From: Flavobacterium sp. 9AF
GTDB lineage: Bacteria > Bacteroidota > Bacteroidia > Flavobacteriales > Flavobacteriaceae
Assembly (NCBI RefSeq): GCF_902506265.1
Contig: NZ_LR733556.1
Coordinates: 1,982,635-2,028,720, forward strand
Direction of reading: 5' to 3'
Length of the DNA stretch: 46,086 nucleotides
Positions 1 to 6,976 of the stretch are shown here, piece by piece. Numbering within the stretch: the stretch's first letter is position 1; each line of letters starts with the position of its first letter. The translations under genes were made by a program, and so were the position numbers. The notes below the pieces were generated by a model. That model had not been told where the DNA came from, made no database searches, and saw only the letters and a list, made by a program, of their open reading frames with translations.

Positions 1-2
1 AT

Positions 3-113
3 ATAATAATTTATCCAAATGGCGAATATATTTTAAAGAAAGGAGAATATCGTAGAGAAATGATAATTTGGTTTGTAAAGAACTATCAAAAAAACTTTCT
101 TTTTAAGGAATGA
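3..113 (+). CDS. C-terminal end of an unknown protein (cut by window start)
   Basis: An open frame runs from the window edge for 36 codons to a TGA at 111-113. The visible tail is basic and aromatic and ends in KNFLFKE. There is no recognisable motif, and the start lies outside the window, so no function can be given. It sits 180 bases beyond the 3' end of tRNA-Cys, on the side where tRNA-targeted elements usually insert, so it could be element cargo, but that is inference. A chance open frame is also possible at this length. Confidence 0.35.
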   Translation: MIIYPNGEYILKKGEYRREMIIWFVKNYQKNFLFKE

Positions 114-204
114 ATTATATTTATTTTTAATGTTATGACTGTTTTTTTACTTATTTTTTAAAATATAACTATAACAAATTCCTTATTTCTAGTAACTCTT
201 CCAA

Positions 205-224
205 AGGCATCGTCCAAATTCGAA
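205..224 (-). repeat. Partial copy of the tRNA-Cys 3' end (att-like or relic tRNA)
   Basis: Twenty bases at 205-224 match 295-314, the 3' end and T-arm of the tRNA-Cys gene, at 18 of 20 positions (the differences are at 216-217). Both copies have the same orientation and start exactly at the discriminator base. Such a copy is what site-specific integration at a tRNA 3' end leaves behind. A decayed second tRNA-Cys gene is the alternative. No integrase is visible in the window. Confidence 0.55.
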
Positions 225-263
225 TATAATATTACTTAATTTTTTCTAAAAAATAACTAAAAA

Positions 264-293
264 AAAAACCTCCAAGTAAACTTGAAGGTTTTT
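264..293 (-). terminator. Intrinsic terminator after tRNA-Cys
   Basis: Arms 264-276 and 281-293 form a 13-base-pair stem with one G-U pair and a four-base loop. On the minus strand a T-run follows. It starts two bases past the tRNA 3' end and would end the tRNA transcript. Confidence 0.8.
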
Positions 294-294
294 G

Positions 295-365
295 AGGCAT
301 CGTCCGGATTCGAACCGGAGTAGACGGTTTTGCAGACCGGTGCCTAGCCGCTCGGCCACGACGCC
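295..365 (-). tRNA. tRNA-Cys (GCA anticodon)
   Basis: The reverse complement folds as a tRNA. The seven-base acceptor arms GGCGTCG and CGATGCC pair with one G-U, there is a D-arm, a GGTTCGAATCC T-arm, and an anticodon loop CTGCAAA holding GCA. The discriminator base is U, the identity element expected for tRNA-Cys. CCA is not encoded. It is a single gene on the minus strand, followed by a terminator. Confidence 0.95.
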
Positions 366-465
366 TTTTGTTAGGAGTGCAAATATAACTATAAAAATTT
401 CAATATTCAAAAAACAAAATCCAATAATTTCTTACTTTGATGCTATTTTCCTGTTTTTTAAAGAA

Positions 466-822
466 TTATCTTTTTTGTTTCATTACTATAGTTACTGCTT
501 CTACATCACCTCCAATTGGTGGATTAAGTTTAGAAACTGCTACTTTTACTTTTGTAACTGTTTGTATTTCAATTAATATTCTATCAATAATTCGTTGAGC
601 TACATGTTCTAAGAGTTTGGCTCGAATCGACATTTCTTCAATTACAATTCGATTTAAATCTACATAATCTACTGTATCATGTAATTCATCCGTTTGTGCT
701 GATTTCTTTAAGTTAGTTTTAATTTTCAAATCTACTTTATAATCACTACCAATTTTTCCTTCTTCTAATAAACAGCCATGATATGAATAGGTGCGTATAT
801 TTTGTAAAATAATAATTCCCAT
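466..822 (-). CDS. folB: Dihydroneopterin aldolase
   Basis: FolB converts 7,8-dihydroneopterin to 6-hydroxymethyl-dihydropterin and glycolaldehyde in cytoplasmic folate synthesis. The 118-residue protein has the family's usual length. It shows the signature pattern NIRTYSYHGCLLEE near the start, TVDYVDL in the middle, LLEHVAQRI, and the late SKLNPPIGGDV block that carries the conserved catalytic Lys region. The ATG at 820-822 is chosen because it gives the typical MG-start; the open frame extends to a TTG at 837, but those extra codons lie in a dispersed repeat. It is divergent from glnS, with the repeat cluster at 830-920 between them. No Shine-Dalgarno sequence is visible, which is usual in this phylum. 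Confidence 0.93.
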   Translation of the reverse strand: MGIIILQNIRTYSYHGCLLEEGKIGSDYKVDLKIKTNLKKSAQTDELHDTVDYVDLNRIVIEEMSIRAKLLEHVAQRIIDRILIEIQTVTKVKVAVSKLNPPIGGDVEAVTIVMKQKR

Positions 823-829
823 AATTTTT

Positions 830-920
830 GGTTTCAAGTTTGAGGTTTTTTTGGTTTCAAGTTGTTTTCTTTATTCAAAGTTACATAAAACCTGAAACTT
901 TTAAACTTGAAACTTGAAAC
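830..920. repeat. Inverted cluster of TTTCAAGTTTC-type repeats
   Basis: Plus-sense copies of GGTTTCAAGTT occur at 830-840 and 853-863. Opposite-sense copies (AAACCTGAAAC, AAACTTGAAACTTGAAAC) occur at 888-898 and 903-920. The arms face each other over about 25 unique bases. The same unit brackets the small gene at 25852-26241, so this may be a dispersed element without cargo. The glnS -33 box overlaps the right arm. Confidence 0.7.
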
Positions 921-934
921 ATTTTCTATCTTTG
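907..934 (+). promoter_or_regulatory. Promoter for glnS
   Basis: TTG at 907-909 and TATCTTTG at 927-934, 17 bases apart, fit the Bacteroidota TTG / TAnnTTTG consensus. The glnS ATG lies 20 bases downstream. The upstream box lies inside the dispersed repeat. Confidence 0.6.
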
Positions 935-954
935 TCAAAACATTGAAAATTATT

Positions 955-2637
955 ATGTCAACGGAAGAAAAATCATTAAATTTTATTGAACAAATTATTG
1001 AAGAAGATTTAAAAAATGGTCTCCCTCAAGATAAATTACGTTTTCGTTTTCCACCAGAACCAAATGGCTATTTGCATGTGGGTCATGCTAGTGCTATTTG
1101 TTTGAATTTTGGTTTAGGAATTGATTATAAAGCACCTGTTAACCTTCGTTTTGACGATACCAATCCTTCAAAAGAAGAACAGGAATTTGTAGATGCAATT
1201 AAAAGAGATGTTGAATGGCTTGGTTATCAATGGGATAAAGAATGTTATGCATCGGATTATTTCCAACAATTATATGATTGGGCAGTAGAGTTAATTAAAA
1301 AAGATAAAGCGTATGTTGATAGCCAAACTTCAGAAGAAATGGCTATTCAAAAAGGTACTCCTACGACTTCTGGTACTGATTCTCCTTATAGAAATCGTTC
1401 AATAGAAGAAAATTTAGATTTATTTGAACGTATGAAGCAAGGTGAATTTGAAAAAGGAACGCACGTTTTAAGAGCTAAAATTTCGATGAATGCGAATAAT
1501 ATGTTGATGCGTGATCCTATTATTTATAGAATTATGCATGCACATCATCATAGAACGGGTAATGATTGGTGTATCTACCCAATGTATGATTGGGCACATG
1601 GTGAAAGCGATTATTTAGAACAAGTATCACATTCTTTCTGTACCTTAGAGTTTTTACCTCATAGAGAGCTTTACGATTGGTTTTTAAACCAGATTTATGA
1701 TGCATCTAAGGTAAGACCTAAACAAAGAGAATTTGCACGTAGAAATCTATCGCATACAGTTGTTTCTAAAAGAAAATTATTGCAATTAGTTACAGAAGGT
1801 CACGTTACAGGTTGGGATGATCCTCGTATGAGTACCATTTCGGGAATGAGAAGAAGAGGAATTACGGCTACTGCTATTCGTAATTTTGCGAAAACAATTG
1901 GTATTGCCAAAAGAGAAAATTTAATAGATGTTTCTTTGTTAGATTTCTGTGTGAGAGAAGATTTAAATAAAGTGGCACCACGTGTAATGGCAGTTTTAGA
2001 TCCTGTTAAATTGGTAATTACCAATTATCCAGAAGGAAAAGAAGAATGGTTAGAAGCTGAAAATAATCCAGAAGAAGAAGTAATGACATATAGAAAAGTA
2101 CCTTTTTCCAAAGAATTATATATTGAGAGAGAAGATTTTCAAGAAGAAGCACATAAAAAATTCTTTAGATTATCTTTAGGTACAGAAGTGCGTTTGAAAA
2201 ATGCGTATATCATTAAAGGAGAATCAGTTGTAAAAGATGCTGATGGGAATATTACTGAAATTCATTGTACTTATGATGTTGATTCTAAATCAGGAAGTGG
2301 TTCAGAAGCTAGTAAAAGAAAAGTAAAAGGTACAATACATTGGGTATCTATTCCACATGCAATTCAAGCGGAAATTAGAGTGTATGATCGTTTATTTACG
2401 CATGAAAATCCAGATGGAAATAAAGAAGTTGATTTTAAAGAATATATAAATCCAAATTCTTTAGAGGTTATCACAGGTTATTTAGAACCAAGTTTAGAAA
2501 CGGCTAAAGAATTAGAACATTTTCAATTCCAACGTTTGGGTTATTTTTGTGTGGATAAAGATTCTTCAACCGAAAAATTAGTTTTTAATAAAACAGTAGG
2601 CTTAAGAGACACTTGGGCAAAAGTAAGTGTACAATAA
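955..2637 (+). CDS. glnS: Glutaminyl-tRNA synthetase
   Basis: GlnRS charges tRNA-Gln with glutamine in the cytoplasm. The class I HIGH-type motif is PPEPNGYLHVGHA at residues about 33-45, and the KMSKS-type motif is VVSKRKL near residue 270. The anticodon-binding beta-barrel part fills the C-terminal third. The 560-residue length matches the bacterial enzyme. The ATG at 955 (MSTEEKSLNF) is preferred because it aligns with known GlnRS N-termini; an in-frame TTG at 907 lies in the promoter and repeat. Having both GlnRS and GltX suggests that Gln-tRNA is made directly. It stands alone between a divergent folB and a strong terminator at 2661. Confidence 0.97.
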   Translation: MSTEEKSLNFIEQIIEEDLKNGLPQDKLRFRFPPEPNGYLHVGHASAICLNFGLGIDYKAPVNLRFDDTNPSKEEQEFVDAIKRDVEWLGYQWDKECYASDYFQQLYDWAVELIKKDKAYVDSQTSEEMAIQKGTPTTSGTDSPYRNRSIEENLDLFERMKQGEFEKGTHVLRAKISMNANNMLMRDPIIYRIMHAHHHRTGNDWCIYPMYDWAHGESDYLEQVSHSFCTLEFLPHRELYDWFLNQIYDASKVRPKQREFARRNLSHTVVSKRKLLQLVTEGHVTGWDDPRMSTISGMRRRGITATAIRNFAKTIGIAKRENLIDVSLLDFCVREDLNKVAPRVMAVLDPVKLVITNYPEGKEEWLEAENNPEEEVMTYRKVPFSKELYIEREDFQEEAHKKFFRLSLGTEVRLKNAYIIKGESVVKDADGNITEIHCTYDVDSKSGSGSEASKRKVKGTIHWVSIPHAIQAEIRVYDRLFTHENPDGNKEVDFKEYINPNSLEVITGYLEPSLETAKELEHFQFQRLGYFCVDKDSSTEKLVFNKTVGLRDTWAKVSVQ

Positions 2638-2660
2638 TTTTTCTAATAATAAATTTTATT

Positions 2661-2691
2661 AAAAAAGCTAGTTCATCAACTAGCTTTTTTT
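2661..2691 (+). terminator. Terminator after glnS
   Basis: Perfect 13-base arms (AAAAAAGCTAGTT and its complement) enclose a CATC loop, followed by T-rich sequence, 23 bases after the glnS stop. The flanking A-run makes it potentially bidirectional. Confidence 0.9.
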
Positions 2692-2934
2692 ATTTATATA
2701 TAATATCAATATTTTTTTTAAAAATTATAGATTTTATTAATTATAAATTTAACTTATAAATTAATAAAAAATAATAGATTTTATATTAATAAATCGGCTT
2801 TTATATTTTTAATTTAAGACATTTTTAAATTTTAGTAATATGATTTTATAGTACGCCATCTAAAAATTGCTATAATCGCTTTATTTTGTTTTTTTGTTAT
2901 TTTAGACATTATATTTTAAAATAAGTAGCAAAAA
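2692..2934. other. AT-rich non-coding stretch
   Basis: The 334-base gap between glnS and the SPFH gene holds a terminator at each end. Between them is very AT-rich sequence with stops in all frames. No tRNA-like fold, repeat or convincing promoter was recognised. Confidence 0.6.
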
Positions 2935-2960
2935 AAAGACTACTTGATAAAGTAGTCTTT
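2931..2960 (-). terminator. Terminator after the SPFH gene
   Basis: Arms 2935-2945 and 2950-2960 (AAAGACTACTT and complement) with a GATA loop are followed on the minus strand by a long T-run. It lies 12 bases beyond the SPFH stop. Confidence 0.88.
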
Positions 2961-2971
2961 AAAAATTAAAT

Positions 2972-3949
2972 TTATTCTTTAGAATCATCTTCTTCTGTAC
3001 CTCCAAAAATATCTTTTTTACCAGAATCTTTTCTTTTGGTACTATTTGCTTTTTTCATGGCTTCCCCTACTTGATTACTTGCTGTAAAACTAGCCACCAT
3101 ATTATTTAACATTTCACTTCCTGCTTGTGGCGAATTTGGTAACAAAATCAAATTACTATTGGTATCTGCTCCAATGGCTTGTAAAGTATCATAATGTTGG
3201 GTAACAACAATTAATGCCGATGCTTCTTGTGAATTGATACCTACTCTATTCAACACGTCAACAGATTCTACTAATCCACGAGCAATTTCTCTTCTTTGAT
3301 CGGCAATACCTTGACCTTGTAATCTTTTACTTTCTGCTTCTGCTTTCGCTTTGGCTACAATTCTAATTCTTCCCGCTTCAGCTTCATATTCAGCTGCGGT
3401 TTTTTCGCGATCTGCAGCATTAATTCTATTCATCGCATTTTTAACTTGAATGTCTGGATCAATATCGGTAATTAAAGTATTGATAATATCATATCCATAA
3501 GTAGACATCGCTTCATTCAACTCTCTTTTTACAGCAATAGCAATATCATCTTTTCTTTCAAATACATCATCCAATTTTAACTTTGGCACTTCAGCACGTA
3601 CAACGTCAAAAACATAAGAAGTAATTTGATCGTGCGGATATTCTAATTTATAAAAAGCTTCATATACTTTTTCTTGTATAACTTTAAATTGAACTGAAAC
3701 TTTTAATTTTACGAATACGTTGTCTTTGGTTTTTGTTTCAATAATAACGTCCAATTGTTGAATACGAAGATTTACTCTTCCAGCAATACGATCAAAAATT
3801 GGGATTTTAAGTTGTAACCCAGAATTTCTTATGCTATTAAAGCGACCAAAACGTTCTACAATTACAGCAGTTTGTTGTTTAACTGTAAAAAATGAACTTA
3901 ATAGAACAAATAATCCTAGTACGATTACAACGATTAAAAAAATTGGCAT
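2972..3949 (-). CDS. SPFH/Band 7 (stomatin-like) membrane protein
   Basis: This 325-residue protein begins with one membrane segment (residues about 3-22), followed by an SPFH domain. The pattern TVKQQTAVIVERFGRF, GLQLKIPIFDRI and the later AADREKTAAEYEAEAGRI coiled region are typical of stomatin and HflK/C relatives. The C-terminal tail is charged and ends in acidic residues. Such proteins oligomerise into membrane microdomains and often affect proteolysis or membrane order; the specific role here is unknown. No partner NfeD gene is adjacent, so it is not part of the usual SPFH-NfeD pair. It is transcribed alone, with its own terminator. Confidence 0.9.
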   Translation of the reverse strand: MPIFLIVVIVLGLFVLLSSFFTVKQQTAVIVERFGRFNSIRNSGLQLKIPIFDRIAGRVNLRIQQLDVIIETKTKDNVFVKLKVSVQFKVIQEKVYEAFYKLEYPHDQITSYVFDVVRAEVPKLKLDDVFERKDDIAIAVKRELNEAMSTYGYDIINTLITDIDPDIQVKNAMNRINAADREKTAAEYEAEAGRIRIVAKAKAEAESKRLQGQGIADQRREIARGLVESVDVLNRVGINSQEASALIVVTQHYDTLQAIGADTNSNLILLPNSPQAGSEMLNNMVASFTASNQVGEAMKKANSTKRKDSGKKDIFGGTEEDDSKE

Positions 3950-4048
3950 AATGGTTTATTTAATTGGTTTATAGTTATTATACGCTTTTTATCGAAAAAA
4001 GTTACATCTTTTATTTTATAACCTTATTTTTATCAAAAAATTTATAAC

Positions 4049-4699
4049 ATGAAAAAAATAATCTGCTTATTAACTATTTTTATTTCACTTTCTGCAACGG
4101 CTCAATACGGCAAAAGAGATAGTAATCGTATTGGTCTTTCAGGTGGTATTACGCAAATGAGTTTATTTTCCGATCAATTTAATGCAAAGCCAGAATTAGG
4201 TTGGACCGCTGGTTTTTCCCTAAGAGGTAATTATTATAATGATTGGCAAATGGCTTTCGGTATGCATTTTACGGAGAGCAACTTTTCATTAGAGCCATTA
4301 GTAGGTCAAGATGATATTAAATACAAATTATCTGGTGTTCAGGTTTTTTTAACTGGAAGTTATATGGTTATTGAACACCATTTAAGCTTAGAAATTGGTC
4401 CTGTTCTACAAGTAAATGGTAAATTAAGTATTGATGAAAAAGACAAATTAAAATTACTTAAAGACAGTCCTTTGTTAACAGCAAATGATATTGTTGACGT
4501 TACTAAAATTAATGGAAACATTTATGCTGGTATTACAGCTGGTATCGAAAATGTGCGTTTGCATGTTGCTTACCAATATGGTATCAATAATTTTATGAAT
4601 AATTTGAATAAAAAAGACGATTTAAAAACGCTCAATGGCAATCAAAAATTTAAAGCCAATTATGGTATTTTAAGCGGAATGATTACGATTTATTTATAG
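4049..4699 (+). CDS. Outer-membrane beta-barrel protein (PorT-like), unknown role
   Basis: This 216-residue protein has an N-terminal signal peptide (MKKIICLLTIFISLSATAQ) that ends at a typical Ala-x-Ala-Gln site. The mature part alternates polar and hydrophobic residues with many Gly and aromatic positions. It resembles the OMP_b-brl_2 barrels that are abundant in this phylum, and it ends in a strand (GILSGMITIYL). It has no clear partner: the next gene encodes a lipoprotein, but a strong terminator separates the two. The predicted place is the outer membrane. The function is not known. Confidence 0.75.
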   Translation: MKKIICLLTIFISLSATAQYGKRDSNRIGLSGGITQMSLFSDQFNAKPELGWTAGFSLRGNYYNDWQMAFGMHFTESNFSLEPLVGQDDIKYKLSGVQVFLTGSYMVIEHHLSLEIGPVLQVNGKLSIDEKDKLKLLKDSPLLTANDIVDVTKINGNIYAGITAGIENVRLHVAYQYGINNFMNNLNKKDDLKTLNGNQKFKANYGILSGMITIYL

Positions 4700-4726
4700 T
4701 TTTAAAAAATTTTTAATAAATAATTT

Positions 4727-4757
4727 AAAGCCAAATGTATTACATTTGGCTTTTTTT
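4727..4757 (+). terminator. Terminator after the beta-barrel gene
   Basis: A perfect 13-base inverted repeat (4727-4739 and 4741-4753, AAAGCCAAATGTA and complement) ends in a T-run. It separates the barrel gene from the next lipoprotein gene. Confidence 0.9.
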
Positions 4758-4771
4758 AATTTATACAATTT

Positions 4772-5263
4772 ATGAAACAGATCTTATATTTATTTTTTTG
4801 TTGTTTGTTTCTTCAATCTTGTTTTGTTGGAAAAGCGATTGAAGTCCCCAAATTGAAAGAAAAATTTTCAGAAGAAAATAATGCTATTCCACCTGATTTT
4901 GGCAAAGATGATACTATTTTATTAGTAATGCTGAGAGGAAGAAAAAGTTATGATAAATATGTATTGAAGGCTGTACAAAATAATTATTTTGGTAAATATA
5001 TTTTTGTTGAAGCTAAAGATTTTTATGCTGGAACTTATGCAGATAGAGAAGTTTATAAATATATTTTTGATTATACTGACGGTAGTACTTCAACAGCATT
5101 GTATAGTGATGGTATGCAATCATCTGTAACTGCAAAAAGATTTTATGTTAAGGATCGTTTAAATGAAAAAATGTACCAAAGTGGTGCAGAATCAGCTTAT
5201 TTTGCTAAGGCACTTGAAGCTTATTTTATCAACCTAGAAGAAAAAAGAAAAAGTTTTAACTAA
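4772..5263 (+). CDS. Small lipoprotein of unknown function
   Basis: This 163-residue protein has a short hydrophobic leader and a lipobox LQSC at residues about 14-17, so it should be lipid-anchored. The mature part is mixed alpha/beta with many Tyr and Lys residues (for example YVLKAVQNNYFGKY and YIFDYTDGS). I do not recognise a family. The gene lies between two terminators and so is probably transcribed alone. The start ATG at 4772 gives a normal signal peptide. Confidence 0.75.
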   Translation: MKQILYLFFCCLFLQSCFVGKAIEVPKLKEKFSEENNAIPPDFGKDDTILLVMLRGRKSYDKYVLKAVQNNYFGKYIFVEAKDFYAGTYADREVYKYIFDYTDGSTSTALYSDGMQSSVTAKRFYVKDRLNEKMYQSGAESAYFAKALEAYFINLEEKRKSFN

Positions 5264-5264
5264 T

Positions 5265-5293
5265 AAAAAACCCAGCTAAATGCTGGGTTTTTC
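5265..5293. terminator. Bidirectional terminator between convergent genes
   Basis: The stem AAAACCCAGC/GCTGGGTTTT with a five-base loop lies between the lipoprotein stop (5263) and the gltX stop (5297). It has A-run and T-run flanks and so serves both directions. Confidence 0.9.
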
Positions 5294-5296
5294 GTT

Positions 5297-6814
5297 TTAT
5301 AAAGTATCAATTGCTTTTTTTATCCTCTGAATCGTTTCTTCTTTTCCAATCATTTCAATAATATCGAATAAATGTGGTCCTTTTAAAGCACCTACTACGC
5401 TTAATCGTAAAGGTTGCATTACTTTCCCCATTCCAATTTCATTTGTTGTCATCCATTCTTTTAAAATCGTTTCAATAGTTACTGAAGTAAAATCTGTAAT
5501 TTTTTCCAATTCTTCAATCACTTTTAGCATTAAAACTGTGGTTTCTTCTTTCCAATTTTTAGTTGCCTTTTCATCATAGGTACTTGGAGCTTCAAAAAAG
5601 TAATCTGATAAATCATATAATTCAGTTACAAAATGTGCTCTGTCTTTAACTAAGGAAACAATTTTTGTCAATTTTTCTTTTGTCATACCGAACGGAGTCG
5701 AAATATTTTTCTTTGCTAATTCCTTTTCAAACATAACAGCTAGTTCCGTATCCTCTTTCTTTTGTAAATATTGATGATTGAACCACTTATTTTTATCGGG
5801 ATCAAATTTCGCTCCTGCTTTGTGAATTCTTTTCAAATCAAACTTTTCAACCAATTCTTCTAAAGAAAAAATTTCCTGTTCAGTGCCATCATTCCATCCT
5901 AAAAGTGCTAAAAAGTTAATCACAGCTTCTGGAAAAAAGCCATTTTCTCTGTAACCCATACATGTTCCTTCTGAAGTTTTCCACTCTAATGGAAATACAG
6001 GAAATCCCATTTTATCTCCATCTCTTTTCGATAATTTTCCGTTACCAACAGGTTTTAAAATTAGTGGTAAATGAGCAAATTCTGGTGCTTCCCAACCAAA
6101 GGCTTGATATAATAAATAATGTAAAGGAACACTTGGTAACCATTCTTCACCACGAATAACATGTGAAGTTTCCATCAGATGATCATCTACAATATTTGCT
6201 AAATGATACGTTGGCATACCATCACTTTTAAACAATACTTTATCATCTAATAAATTAGTATCAAACTTAACTTTTCCTCGAATAATATCTTCTATTTCTA
6301 ATATTTGATTAACAGGTGTTTTAAAACGAATTACAAAATGTTCACCATTTGCAATTCTTTCTTCTATTTTTTCTTGGCTTAAATTAAGCGAAGTATCTAA
6401 TTTTTCTCTTACAGTATGATTATAGGTAAATGTATTTTTACTTGCTTCTGCTTCTTTTCTGAGTTCATCTAATTTTTCAGGTGTATCAAAAGCATAGTAA
6501 GCCCAACCATTTTTTACTAAGGTATCTGCATATTGTTTATAGATTGATTTTCTCTCACTCTGTCTATATGGACCAAATTTTTCATTTTTTCCTATCGTTT
6601 CATCTGGGGCAATTCCTAACCATTCTAATGCTTCAAAAATATATGCTTCAGCTTCCGATACAAATCTTGTTTGATCAGTATCTTCAATTCGTATATAGAA
6701 TGTACCACTATGTTTTTTAGCAAATAAATAATTAAACAAAGCAGTTCTTACACCACCAATGTGTAATGGTCCTGTTGGGCTTGGAGCAAATCTTACTCTA
6801 ACGGGTTTAGACAT
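5297..6814 (-). CDS. gltX: Glutamate--tRNA ligase
   Basis: GltX charges tRNA-Glu with glutamate. The HIGH-type motif APSPTGPLHIGG is at residues about 9-20, and the KMSKS-type KLSKRDGD is near residue 262. The C-terminal anticodon-binding domain ends in the block GMGKVMQPLRLSVVGALKG. The length is 505 residues from the ATG at 6812-6814 (MSKPVRVRF); the open frame reaches a TTG at 6850, but that extension has no family support. Residues about 371-378 (ISTPFGMT) are encoded by a sequence that looks like a dispersed intergenic repeat and seems to be an in-frame insertion. It is convergent with the upstream lipoprotein gene and divergent from the DUF4175 gene. Confidence 0.96.
   Translation of the reverse strand: MSKPVRVRFAPSPTGPLHIGGVRTALFNYLFAKKHSGTFYIRIEDTDQTRFVSEAEAYIFEALEWLGIAPDETIGKNEKFGPYRQSERKSIYKQYADTLVKNGWAYYAFDTPEKLDELRKEAEASKNTFTYNHTVREKLDTSLNLSQEKIEERIANGEHFVIRFKTPVNQILEIEDIIRGKVKFDTNLLDDKVLFKSDGMPTYHLANIVDDHLMETSHVIRGEEWLPSVPLHYLLYQAFGWEAPEFAHLPLILKPVGNGKLSKRDGDKMGFPVFPLEWKTSEGTCMGYRENGFFPEAVINFLALLGWNDGTEQEIFSLEELVEKFDLKRIHKAGAKFDPDKNKWFNHQYLQKKEDTELAVMFEKELAKKNISTPFGMTKEKLTKIVSLVKDRAHFVTELYDLSDYFFEAPSTYDEKATKNWKEETTVLMLKVIEELEKITDFTSVTIETILKEWMTTNEIGMGKVMQPLRLSVVGALKGPHLFDIIEMIGKEETIQRIKKAIDTL
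5682..5704 (-). repeat. Dispersed repeat fragment inside gltX
   Basis: This stretch contains GTCATACCGAACGGAGTCGA, a form I recognise as common in intergenic repeats of Flavobacteriaceae (Ser/Thr-Pro-Phe-Gly-Met when read as protein). Here it is in frame in gltX, between the zinc-less linker and the anticodon-binding domain. Recognition is from memory of the repeat type; no copy count was made. Confidence 0.45.
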
Positions 6815-6976
6815 ATTTAAGTATTTTCTTTTATTTAAAATCTTTAGCAAAGATACAATTATATACCATGACTAGAAATTATTTAGATTTTCATGTATTT
6901 ATATTCTTAACTTTTTTTTATCTCTTTCATATTCAATAAAATTGTACTTTTATGGGTTAAAAGCTAATGTTTGTTT

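Noticed and set aside
907..954. Extended GlnRS N-terminus from 907
   Set aside because: The start is TTG inside the repeat and promoter boxes; the ATG at 955 matches known GlnRS N-termini.
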